DNA of 14,408 nucleotides from ZC4RG29 sp032907565 (GTDB lineage Bacteria > Bacteroidota > Bacteroidia > Cytophagales > Cyclobacteriaceae), in assembly GCA_032907565.1 (NCBI GenBank), contig JAJJPK010000147.1, positions 1 through 14,408 on the forward strand, read 5' to 3'. Numbering within the stretch: the stretch's first letter is position 1; every line of letters starts with the position of its first letter. This document shows positions 7,636 to 14,332 of the stretch, in pieces. The notes beneath the pieces were generated by a model that did not search any database, was not told the DNA's origin, and saw only the letters and a program-made list of their open reading frames with translations. Position numbers and translations under genes: made by a program.

Positions 7636-8040
7636 CTATCCAGGCTGACGGGCGACCCTACTTTGCCATTCCTCGCGCTCGACTTTATTGATGGAAAGTT
7701 CCCGGTTGGAGTATAAGGTCTTGTAAAGGCTAACGTCACGTTGCAGTTGCTGGTCTCTCCGGACGAACTGGAGGATCTGATTTACGATCTCGTAGACTTC
7801 ATCCTTGATCTGGTAAAAGATCCAGTTGTTGTACCGGCGATGGGTGAGCATGCCTGAATTCTTGAGATAGATGATGTGTCGCGAGGTCTTTGCCTGGGTA
7901 AATTCAAGGATGCGTTCGAGGTCGGAAATGCACATCTCGCCATTCTCGAAAATAAGATTCAGAATTCTCAGGCGCGCTTCATCGGCACACGCCTTGAAAA
8001 TCTGAGAGCCCAGTACCAGGTTAAAGTGTTTTAGCCTCAT
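7636..8040 (-). CDS. ArsR/SmtB-family transcriptional regulator
   Basis: This is a 134-aa winged-helix repressor-type protein. Residues 1-30 (LVLGSQIFKACADEARLRILNLIF) form the typical ArsR alpha1-alpha2. EMCISDLERILEFTQAKTSRHIIYLKNSGML (about 33-64) covers the helix-turn-helix, and RRYNNWIFYQIKDEVY is the wing. The alpha3 metal-site motif ELCVCDL is only partly kept, with a single Cys in EMCISDL, so classical As/Cd sensing through CxC is unlikely; the signal is unknown. ATG 8040 is preferred over an upstream in-frame extension because the family starts here and a -7 box lies at 8079-8086, inside that extension. A linker and coiled region (IVNQILQFVRRDQQLQRD) ends the protein. No adjacent arsenic or metal-efflux gene is present. 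Confidence 0.87.
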   Translation of the reverse strand: MRLKHFNLVLGSQIFKACADEARLRILNLIFENGEMCISDLERILEFTQAKTSRHIIYLKNSGMLTHRRYNNWIFYQIKDEVYEIVNQILQFVRRDQQLQRDVSLYKTLYSNRELSINKVEREEWQSRVARQPG

Positions 8041-8078
8041 GCGATGATAATACCTCAGCGGATTCGATGCCGCGTAGT

Positions 8079-8086
8079 CAAAAATA
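8079..8086 (-). promoter_or_regulatory. -7 box (TATTTTTG) for the arsR-type gene
   Basis: TATTTTTG on the minus strand fits TAnnTTTG and lies 38 bp upstream of ATG 8040, a normal leader length. No convincing -33 TTG is visible at 19-21 bp. This box argues against translation starting at the upstream in-frame codons near 8136. Confidence 0.45.
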
Positions 8087-8335
8087 CAAAAGAAGCTCAA
8101 AGCATGGGTGATATTTGACCGAAAAGGTACGATCAACCTACTCGACCCTTATGATCGTGGCCTGTCGCGGGATGAGGCGTTAGGAATTGTTGTCCAGCTA
8201 CCGGACGTGCGTAAAGCGACGGGTGACCGCCTCCTCCGCAGTTTGAAACGCCCTGATGAAAATGTATCGCCACGGTCCTCGCCCTCTCGTTGAACGGTTC
8301 CAACCGCGGTTGTGATAGATTAGCGAAATAAGAAT
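8087..8335. other. Intergenic region with one weak small ORF
   Basis: The stretch between the arsR-type gene and the tRNA terminator has no gene I can support firmly. A + strand frame is open from about 8078 to a TGA at 8291-8293; from a GTG at 8108 it would encode 61 aa beginning MIFDRKGTINLLDPYDRG. Its wording looks protein-like, but there is no ATG, no matched promoter and no recognised family, so it may be a gene remnant or chance. Palindromes CGGTTCCAACCG-type (8295-8306) and AACCGCGGTT (8302-8311) overlap just after it. Confidence 0.3.
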
Positions 8336-8372
8336 GCCCGCCTCCACTTCCATCACAGCAGTCAAGGCGGGC
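8325..8372 (-). terminator. Intrinsic terminator of the tRNA-Pro gene
   Basis: On the minus strand, immediately 3' of the tRNA, GCCCGCCT (8365-8372 read in reverse) pairs perfectly with AGGCGGGC (8336-8343), an 8-bp GC-rich stem. It is followed by ATTCTTATTTC, a moderately T-rich tail. Its position four bases past the discriminator base fits a tRNA terminator. Confidence 0.7.
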
Positions 8373-8375
8373 GAG

Positions 8376-8450
8376 TCGGGGTGAGTAGATTCGAACTACC
8401 GACCCCCACGTCCCTAACGTGGTGCGCTAACCGGGCTGCGCTACACCCCG
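8376..8450 (-). tRNA. tRNA-Pro with anticodon AGG
   Basis: The minus strand folds into a full 75-nt cloverleaf. The acceptor CGGGGTG pairs with CACCCCG without mismatch. The D-stem is GCGC/GCGC, the anticodon stem CCACG/CGTGG with loop TTAGGGA, the variable loop GGGTC, and the T-arm GGTAG-TTCGAAT-CTACT (one G-U pair). C1-G72 and A73 are bacterial tRNA-Pro identity features. Positions 34-36 (8415-8413) read A-G-G, where bacterial tRNA-Pro usually has GGG, TGG or CGG. CCA is not encoded, as usual in this phylum. Apart from A34 nothing in the structure suggests a pseudogene. Confidence 0.93.
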
Positions 8451-8496
8451 AACCATGTACTCCCGCGGCCATAAGATGAGCAGCCGAACGGGGTTG

Positions 8497-8504
8497 CAAT
8501 TATA
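8497..8504 (-). promoter_or_regulatory. Candidate promoter box (TATAATTG) for tRNA-Pro
   Basis: TATAATTG on the minus strand differs at one position from TAnnTTTG and contains a perfect TATAAT. It lies 46 bp upstream of the mature tRNA 5' end, a plausible distance for a processed leader. A well-spaced -33 TTG was not found. Confidence 0.35.
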
Positions 8505-8525
8505 GCAAAAAGGATCCAATTCCCC

Positions 8526-9161
8526 CTATTTCTTCTTTTTCAGCGAGTTGAAAAACTTCGCCCAGTTGAAAGGGTTCAGGAGCGGGTTGGTGACGGGCTG
8601 GTATTTACTGTTCTGCGCGTTCGCCCACTGATCGAGCGAGTAACGCGCGTTCTGCGGCCCGTCAGGAGGCGTCGTCTTCAGCATTAACGCCAGCAACTCC
8701 GCATTCAAATTCTTTTCGTCGATGGCTTCCGTAGGCACATTAAGTGCCAATACGGCTTCCTTGAATACTTCTTCCGTGGGGAACGGCACAATCTCCACTT
8801 CCTTCAGGAAGGTGACGTCTTCCACCATGGTTATAATAATCGTCTGGTATTCATTTGCGGAAGGCGGAACAATGTAGTGCTGACGATGATATCCCACCGC
8901 ACTGATCACAATGCTGTCACCCACCAAAACCGGCATGGAAAAAAAACCTACCTCGTTCGTGGTAGTTCCCCTCCCCGCCTTGGGTACATAAACGTGAACA
9001 CCCGGGACAAATGACGCACTGTCCGGTCCCATTACGATACCCGATAATTGGATCACCCGCTTGCGCGACTGCGCCTGGGCGGGGTCGGAACTAAAGACTG
9101 CCATCCCCACCAGAGCGCTGACTATCAAGCAGAACCCTATATTTCGGTTGCCTTTCCGCAT
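8526..9161 (-). CDS. Secreted carboxypeptidase-regulatory-like domain protein
   Basis: The product is a 211-aa exported protein. Residues 1-31 form a Sec signal peptide (basic MRKGNRN, hydrophobic IGFCLIVSALVGMAVF, likely cleavage after DPAQA). From about residue 38 comes a CarboxypepD_reg-like beta-sandwich: LSGIVMGPDSASFVPGVHVYVPKAGRGTTTNEVGFFSMPV...DSIVISAVGYHRQHYIVP, ending TMVEDVTFLKEVEIVPFPTEE. This is the motif found at the N-terminus of SusC/TonB-dependent receptors, but no barrel follows, so it is a stand-alone member common in Bacteroidota. The C-terminal third is polar and ends KKKK. ATG 9161 is used instead of the adjacent GTG 9164. The role is unknown; an envelope or periplasmic location is likely. 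Confidence 0.82.
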   Translation of the reverse strand: MRKGNRNIGFCLIVSALVGMAVFSSDPAQAQSRKRVIQLSGIVMGPDSASFVPGVHVYVPKAGRGTTTNEVGFFSMPVLVGDSIVISAVGYHRQHYIVPPSANEYQTIIITMVEDVTFLKEVEIVPFPTEEVFKEAVLALNVPTEAIDEKNLNAELLALMLKTTPPDGPQNARYSLDQWANAQNSKYQPVTNPLLNPFNWAKFFNSLKKKK

Positions 9162-9175
9162 CACTGTCAGAATGT

Positions 9176-9183
9176 CAAATATA
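9176..9183 (-). promoter_or_regulatory. -7 box (TATATTTG) for the carboxypeptidase-regulatory-like gene
   Basis: TATATTTG on the minus strand is an exact TAnnTTTG match 14 bp upstream of ATG 9161, implying a very short leader. A -33 TTG is not clear at the right distance. Confidence 0.45.
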
Positions 9184-9319
9184 GGAATAAGCCCATTAAC
9201 GGCCTAATCTCCAAAGGCCCGCAACAGCCCGCGAGAGGCCGGTATTCCAATACGTGCAATTATGATGCAAGCTTGTAAGCGTGCCCCGAATACGGCTCGG
9301 AGCGCCGGCCAACCCAACG

Positions 9320-11659
9320 TCAGACCGGAACATCCATTTCCGTCCTGACCGTGGTCACTTCATCATGATGGCCATCGCTCTTTAAAAAAACATCCTTCAG
9401 CCTGCGGCGGTTCGAGACAATGAACGCCACAAGCGGTATGACACCTCCCACTGTGAAAAGCGCGCCGCCGATAATTCGCAACCACGTAAGCGTCTGGAAC
9501 GTCGCGCCCTCGACAAAAGCGCTGCTCCGCGCGAACCATAGACCACGCTCCACGACGGCATTGAATTGAAGTACACCGGCAGGAAAAAGGTCCAGCATCA
9601 CCATCAACAGCAGACCGATATTGATGGACCAGAATGCTGTGCGCACGAGTCTCGGATTCCAGGCACCAGGCACAAACAGCAACTGACAGCAGAAGAGTAT
9701 TCCCGCAAGTGAAAGATTTCCATAGACGCCCATTAGCGCTGCGTGTCCGTGATTTACCGTCAGGTAGGTTCCGTGTTCGTAGTAGTTTGCAATGGGTAGA
9801 TTGATGATGAAGCCCATGACGCCTGCACCAAAGAAATTCCAGAAGTTCACGCCGATCAGGAATAAGAACACTTCCGGGAAACCAAATGTCCGATTCCCTG
9901 ACCGTCCGTTCTCCACACTCTTAGGCAGTCGACTAAACCTCCATGCCTCAAGCGTGAGAAGGATGAGCGGCACGACCTGTAGCGTGGAAAAAACAGATCC
10001 TAACGCCATTGTGAAAACGGGCTTCGCATTCCAATAAAAGTTGTGTGAAATGCCGAGAAGTCCTGATCCAAGAAACAGAAAGCAGGCGAGGTAGATGACG
10101 CGAATGGCCGCACGCTCGCTGACGAGCCCCATCAGCACCATAAAGTAGCCCACCAGTATTGTCGTGAACACTTCGAAGAAGGCTTCCGCCCACATGTGGA
10201 TAACCATCCAACGCCAGAAATCGGCAATCACAAAATTGGTCGTGGGTGTGAATACCAAACCCGAGCAAAGCAACACCAGGATGCTGGCTGTAGCGTAGAT
10301 GAGCCAGTTGGGAAGCGCCCAGGGTTTCTTCCATGTCATCACCGGCCGCAACCCACGATATAGTATAAATACCCACAGTGAAAAAACGATGTACAGCATA
10401 CCTTGCCACACCTTGGCAGGTTCCAGGTATTCCCATCCCTGATGGCCAATCCAATACCACGCATTGCCACTCATGCCCTTGGGGCCGATGAACAGACCTA
10501 CAATTGATCCCGCCACCAACACGACAATAAGCGCAAAGACCAGGTTGATAAGCGCCTTTTGTCGCGCGGGTTCACGCGGACATAACATAGGCATGACAAA
10601 AAAGGAGGCGCCGATCCAACATGCTGAAATCCATAACAACGAAAGCTGAACATGCCAACTCCGCGTCACCGTAACAGGAAGGAGTTCTGAAATGTTGAAC
10701 CCAAAGAAGTTCACAAATCCGACGAAGTCATGGACGGTGAGTATGCCTGCTAACACCTGCACGGCAAAAAGAATAATGGCAGCGTAGAAGAACTTATAGG
10801 TAGCGCGCTGCGTGGCCGTGGGTCTGAATGCGCCGACACCCGCGCTCGTCATAAGAGGTGCCGCTCGTGTCGTAAAAGCGGCATCATCCAGCTTGTCCAT
10901 CTTTCCATGATAATAGAGTACAATACCCAGGCCGACAACAAGCCCTAACGAACCAAGTATGCTCCAGATCACGACCGCTGGACTTGGGGTATTGCCCGCA
11001 TCCGGATCGTAGGGCCAGTTGTGCGTGTAGCTGTACGTTTTGCCCGGGCGATTTACTCCGCACACCCATCCACCCCAGAAAAAGAATGCCGTGAGCTCCC
11101 GTACCTCTTCCGGATCAGTAATATATCCTGAAGGCAAAAACGCCTGCTCGTGTTCCGGATTGGTGAACACCTGGAAATAATAAGCGGGAAGCCGTTGCGC
11201 CGCATATACCTGCGCCTCGTCGAGTGTAACCCGGTTGGTTTCCTCGTCGTACGTATTAACCTTTATTGTGGCCTTCACCCTTTCACTGACACCCAACGCT
11301 GCATTGTCTGTTTCGCCGGAGCCGGCACGTTTACGGACATAGTATTCAGACATGAACGCCGACGTCAGATGCAATGCCTCCGCCGTGTAATCGGGGCCAC
11401 GATACGCACCATCACCGAACATGCTGCCGTACTCCATCAAGGCGTACTTCTGAAACACCATCTGGCCGTTGCGGATGTCGTCGCTGCTGTATACCACGGC
11501 GCCGTTCGCGTCCACAAATTCGGGCACAGGCGGGGCCTCCGTATACGTGTGAAGTCCAATCATAAATACGCCCGTAATGCTGGCGGTGAAAATAATGAGC
11601 AGCGGCAACCACCAATTCCTGGGGTTGAGCAGGTATTCAATAAAACTTCTGGAAGACAT
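9320..11659 (-). CDS. norZ: qNOR-family nitric oxide reductase with NO-dismutase-like active site
   Basis: This 779-aa heme-copper-superfamily protein has the qNOR layout. It has an N-terminal helix (16-36), an extracytoplasmic cytochrome-c-like domain without CxxCH (40-225, ending NRPGKTYSYTHNWPYDP), then about 13 helices. Retained ligands are H336 (RSWHVQL, heme b), H488 and E492 (HMWAE, FeB side), H539, and H637/H639 (NHGHAALMG, hemes). Odd residues: canonical GHH is S538-H539-N540, so one FeB His is Asn; the LE..PL Glu is Q561; quinol-site HYxVEGxxF is HDFVGFVNF (H310 and F318 kept, Glu is G314); and RxPGD is R-I-I-G-G (Asp is G732). From memory this pattern marks putative NO dismutase (Nod) rather than quinol NO reductase. 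The symbol given is only family-level. An Rrf2 gene and a large palindrome lie directly upstream. Confidence 0.9.
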   Translation of the reverse strand: MSSRSFIEYLLNPRNWWLPLLIIFTASITGVFMIGLHTYTEAPPVPEFVDANGAVVYSSDDIRNGQMVFQKYALMEYGSMFGDGAYRGPDYTAEALHLTSAFMSEYYVRKRAGSGETDNAALGVSERVKATIKVNTYDEETNRVTLDEAQVYAAQRLPAYYFQVFTNPEHEQAFLPSGYITDPEEVRELTAFFFWGGWVCGVNRPGKTYSYTHNWPYDPDAGNTPSPAVVIWSILGSLGLVVGLGIVLYYHGKMDKLDDAAFTTRAAPLMTSAGVGAFRPTATQRATYKFFYAAIILFAVQVLAGILTVHDFVGFVNFFGFNISELLPVTVTRSWHVQLSLLWISACWIGASFFVMPMLCPREPARQKALINLVFALIVVLVAGSIVGLFIGPKGMSGNAWYWIGHQGWEYLEPAKVWQGMLYIVFSLWVFILYRGLRPVMTWKKPWALPNWLIYATASILVLLCSGLVFTPTTNFVIADFWRWMVIHMWAEAFFEVFTTILVGYFMVLMGLVSERAAIRVIYLACFLFLGSGLLGISHNFYWNAKPVFTMALGSVFSTLQVVPLILLTLEAWRFSRLPKSVENGRSGNRTFGFPEVFLFLIGVNFWNFFGAGVMGFIINLPIANYYEHGTYLTVNHGHAALMGVYGNLSLAGILFCCQLLFVPGAWNPRLVRTAFWSINIGLLLMVMLDLFPAGVLQFNAVVERGLWFARSSAFVEGATFQTLTWLRIIGGALFTVGGVIPLVAFIVSNRRRLKDVFLKSDGHHDEVTTVRTEMDVPV

Positions 11660-11687
11660 GGGGTTACTTGTTGGTAAGTCTTGCCCA

Positions 11688-11721
11688 AGATAATAAAAGA
11701 TATTTCTATCTTTTATTATCT
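11688..11721. promoter_or_regulatory. Perfect 15-4-15 bp inverted repeat, probable Rrf2/NsrR-type operator of the qNOR-family gene
   Basis: AGATAATAAAAGATA (11688-11702) and TATCTTTTATTATCT (11707-11721) are exact reverse complements around TTTC. The centre, AAGATA-N4-TATCTT, resembles the AT-rich dyads bound by NsrR regulators. On the minus strand it lies 29-62 nt upstream of ATG 11659 and contains TATCTTTT, one base off the -7 consensus, so binding would block transcription. No GC stem is present, which argues against a terminator. The adjacent Rrf2 protein is the natural ligand (inference). Confidence 0.65.
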
Positions 11722-11743
11722 ATAAAGGATTTAATTGTCTTTT

Positions 11744-11772
11744 TTTACGGGGCTAAAAAAGTGTTATAACAC
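11744..11772. repeat. Short palindromes between the rrf2 gene and the operator
   Basis: GTGTTATAACAC at 11761-11772 is a perfect 12-bp palindrome. Beside it, TTTTTTA and TAAAAAA flank CGGGGC (about 11744-11760). Read on the minus strand, the palindrome is followed by six Ts, so the element could be a weak terminator for the rrf2 transcript. It could also be a site for a CRP/FNR-type regulator. The stem is short and AT-rich, so neither reading is strong. Confidence 0.35.
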
Positions 11773-11800
11773 GAATGTAGATGGGTGCACTGGGGGTATT

Positions 11801-12262
11801 TTATTTCCGGAAGGACTTGCGCTGTCTTACATTCTTAAGGAAGGTTCTTCCTTTAGAGAGATCATTGACGAGGCTTCGTATAGTCGTATTCTCCATTACC
11901 TTGCGAACGTGGTCGCGGTATCCCTTAACTTGAGCGTGAATCGGACAGGGAAACTTGTCTGAGCACTCTTTAAGCCCCAGAACGCAGGTGTGGAGGACGT
12001 CATCATTGCCGTACATGGCTTTTACCACGTCGGCGAGGGTAACCGCCTTCGCCTGAGGGTCGACAAAGAAACCCCCATTAGGACCCTTGACCGATGCAAT
12101 GACTCCTTCCCGGGTGAGCGTCTGTAATATCTTGCCGGTGTAGGCAAGTGGCGCATCGATTTCCTTTGCGATTTCAGGAATACTCAGCCGGGCGCCATTA
12201 ACACCTTTAATATAAATGAAGATGACAGCCCGAAGGGCATACTCGCATGCTTTCGAGAACAT
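11801..12262 (-). CDS. Rrf2-family regulator, NsrR-like, probably NO/Fe-S responsive
   Basis: The product is a 153-aa winged-helix regulator starting MFSKACEYALRAVIFIYIKG, the usual opening of Bacteroidota Rrf2 proteins. The HTH is at about residues 26-50 (LSIPEIAKEIDAPLAYTGKILQTL), and the wing REGVIASVKGPNGGFFV is at 51-67. Three cysteines, C93-x6-C100-x5-C106 (TCVLGLKECSDKFPCP), match the Fe-S-ligand arrangement of NsrR/IscR; E7 near the N-terminus could be the fourth ligand. ATG 12262 is chosen because the in-frame upstream extension would run into the 616-aa gene and lacks family similarity. It lies 23 bp after that gene and 141 bp before the qNOR-family gene, all on the same strand. Nitrosylation of its cluster would release DNA and induce the module (family knowledge applied by inference). 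Confidence 0.88.
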   Translation of the reverse strand: MFSKACEYALRAVIFIYIKGVNGARLSIPEIAKEIDAPLAYTGKILQTLTREGVIASVKGPNGGFFVDPQAKAVTLADVVKAMYGNDDVLHTCVLGLKECSDKFPCPIHAQVKGYRDHVRKVMENTTIRSLVNDLSKGRTFLKNVRQRKSFRK

Positions 12263-12285
12263 ATCGGACAACTGCTGGCGACTAA

Positions 12286-14136
12286 TTACGAAATTTTGGG
12301 CGAGGGAACAACCCGCGCGTCGGGAATGACAAGGCGGACTTGCCTGCTCAGCTCCTCCAACTTCCCCTCTGCCGCGGCGAGACCCTCGTTCAATTTCTCG
12401 CGAACAATCGTCCATTCGCTCGTCAACCGATCTGCAAGCGTGCGGTAATAGGCGATGCCGTTGGTCAGATTTGAAAAGAAGGTCTCGATATACGACTTTC
12501 TCCGGTGGTCTGGAGCATTACCACTTTCGCCGAGGTATTCGCACAGGTAGTCAAAATACAATTTCAATTCCTTTATGAACATGTGCGGGCGGCCGCTGGC
12601 CTGGATTAGGGTTGTGCGACCGTAGATGTGATCTACCATCCTCTGGAGGGATACAACTTCCCCGAAGTAGGCAATGTTGGGACCGGGGCAGATGTTCACA
12701 CCATCCAGTTTCTTGAACGGATGTAAACCATAAGCCTTGACTGCTGCATTGCTCAGTCCGACGCAGAGGCACTCTTTTTCGACAATATCGCGATATCTGC
12801 TATTGCGTTCTTCTTCGGTGAGTTCCAGTGCCTCAAGTTGGTCTATCTTCCGTTTTTGGTATGCGCGCGACGCCGTACATAGGGGTTTCGGCCCGAATTC
12901 CGTATTGGACACGAGATATTTTTCGGTACAGGGACTTCCGGGAGTACCACTTGCGATTCGCGCCAGACGCTCCGCCTCAGCGCTGGAATTTTTCAGGTAG
13001 TGAAACCGCACACCGAGTGGCGATTTGCGACTAAGGATCACATCCTCCTCTCTGGCCCGCTGTAGTTGTGATAAAGTCGCGGAATCTACAGTTGTAGCTT
13101 CCGGCACCAGCAGGAAGGGGGTACCCCATCCCGTGCCGTCCATCGCATAGTACGATCGCAAGAAATCATCTTCCTCCGATGTTCCGATTCCACCCTGAAC
13201 CGTAAGCCGTATCGGGAATGGTTCATTGAAGACGAATTGGTCTTTGGACTTCAGCGCATCTTTATACGCGTCAAACAAGCCCTCGGTCAGTTCTCCCCTC
13301 CGATTCCTGAATTCTTCCAGGATCGGGCCCAGCAGATACCCGTCCGTAGGAAAGGCATGCCCTCCACAATTGAGACCGGATTCGATCCGGAACTCGCTCA
13401 CCCAAAGTCCCTTTTTTGCAAGGATCTTGCCCTGCACCCACGCAGAACGGAAGTCAGATACCTTCAAGCATATCTTCTTTTCGAAAGTACCGGAAGCATC
13501 AGGATCGAACTCTGGTCTTCGCGACATATAATTGAACAATCGCGGGTTCATTCCCGCTGAAAGGACTACGGTCGAACCGCAAAGATCGCTTTCAGCATAA
13601 CCGCGAAGTGCCGCCACCGCGTCAGATCCGTCTTCAATCACTCGGCCTGATGCGTCGCGATTATCTTTGTCAACCTTGGTCATGATGTTTACATCAATGC
13701 TTCCTGGAACGATCTGCTCCCGAAGCCAACGCTGAAGCTCACTTTTTTGCGTGCCTTCAGGCATAGATTGCATCCTTCTGTATGTCCGGGCGAGTGAATG
13801 CGCGCCAGGTAGCATTTCAAAGTACTTGCAGATGTCATGGCCAGGCAGGAAGGGTTCAGATTTCAGGACCCTAATCTGTTCAGCGATAATGGTCTTTACG
13901 AGGTTTAAATAATCGGTAATGCGCCTGGCCCTGTGGTCCGGGTCACCAGGGCTAATGGGAACGTACCTTCGACCTGTCGCAGCATAATAGTGGCTACGCA
14001 TTTTCTCGATCAGGTTGTCCTGAATAATTGATATAACAGAATTGATCCCAAAACGGGCGACTTTCAGCGGAGTATCAATAGTGTAGGCCAATCCCATGAC
14101 GGGAATGTGAAAGGTATGCGGAGTTGTAGTCGTCAT
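12286..14136 (-). CDS. Large nitronate monooxygenase/FabK-like FMN TIM-barrel protein of unknown function
   Basis: I do not know a named family for this 616-aa protein. Its N-terminal two thirds look like a nitronate monooxygenase/FabK-type FMN barrel. IPVMGLAYTIDTPLKVARFGINSV (11-34) fits the first strand; IESGLNCGGHAF (251-262) matches the EAGGH motif with catalytic-type H260; LTVQGGIGTSEE (311-322) fits the FMN phosphate loop; and GWGTPFLLVPE (336-346) fits the GTRF strand. The C-terminal part holds clustered cysteines C403, C420, C456, C458 and C483, possibly an iron-sulfur site, and ends with a coiled region (about 570-600). At 616 aa it is much longer than usual NMO enzymes (about 320-380). 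ATG 14136 is preferred over TTG 14157. It heads the unit with rrf2, so an NO-linked redox or detoxification role is inferred. Confidence 0.75.
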   Translation of the reverse strand: MTTTTPHTFHIPVMGLAYTIDTPLKVARFGINSVISIIQDNLIEKMRSHYYAATGRRYVPISPGDPDHRARRITDYLNLVKTIIAEQIRVLKSEPFLPGHDICKYFEMLPGAHSLARTYRRMQSMPEGTQKSELQRWLREQIVPGSIDVNIMTKVDKDNRDASGRVIEDGSDAVAALRGYAESDLCGSTVVLSAGMNPRLFNYMSRRPEFDPDASGTFEKKICLKVSDFRSAWVQGKILAKKGLWVSEFRIESGLNCGGHAFPTDGYLLGPILEEFRNRRGELTEGLFDAYKDALKSKDQFVFNEPFPIRLTVQGGIGTSEEDDFLRSYYAMDGTGWGTPFLLVPEATTVDSATLSQLQRAREEDVILSRKSPLGVRFHYLKNSSAEAERLARIASGTPGSPCTEKYLVSNTEFGPKPLCTASRAYQKRKIDQLEALELTEEERNSRYRDIVEKECLCVGLSNAAVKAYGLHPFKKLDGVNICPGPNIAYFGEVVSLQRMVDHIYGRTTLIQASGRPHMFIKELKLYFDYLCEYLGESGNAPDHRRKSYIETFFSNLTNGIAYYRTLADRLTSEWTIVREKLNEGLAAAEGKLEELSRQVRLVIPDARVVPSPKIS

Positions 14137-14139
14137 TGC

Positions 14140-14162
14140 CAAAAATATCGTGCTCAAAGGTA
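14140..14162 (-). promoter_or_regulatory. Two candidate -7 boxes upstream of the 616-aa gene
   Basis: On the minus strand TACCTTTG (14155-14162) and TATTTTTG (14140-14147) both match TAnnTTTG. The first gives a leader of roughly 13 nt. The second has a TTG 18 bp upstream and would give an almost leaderless transcript at ATG 14136. I cannot decide which is used. Confidence 0.4.
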
Positions 14163-14332
14163 AAACAATATCGGACTATTTTGTCTTTTATTTTGATAAG
14201 ATTTGACATCCGCACAATTCATGTCTTTGTAGGATATCGACAGGGGTACTATCGCGTAGTCGTAATTTCGTAATCCATTTACCCACTGTTCTTTATTGAA
14301 CGAACACCATTCGATTTTGTACACCCCTAAGA
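14163..14332. other. AT-rich upstream region of the NO module
   Basis: No gene is seen. TCTTTTATT at 14184-14192 repeats nine bases of the operator before the qNOR-family gene, and TCTTTTATTTTGATAAGA (14184-14201) is an imperfect dyad, so a second, weaker Rrf2 site is possible. The rest up to the tandem repeat shows no ORF or clear signal. Confidence 0.35.

Noticed and set aside
8041..8136. N-terminal extension of the ArsR-type protein
   Set aside because: It contains the probable -7 box, and its sequence is unlike the ArsR family N-terminus.
8108..8293. 61-aa + strand ORF starting at GTG
   Set aside because: No ATG, promoter or family match; mentioned only as a weak possibility in the intergenic entry.
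9165..9319. Terminator after the qNOR-family gene
   Set aside because: GC-rich short repeats such as GCCGGC occur, but no stem with a following T-run on the minus strand was found.
12263..12415. In-frame upstream extension of the Rrf2 protein
   Set aside because: It overlaps the coding end of the 616-aa gene; MFSKACEY is the family's natural start.
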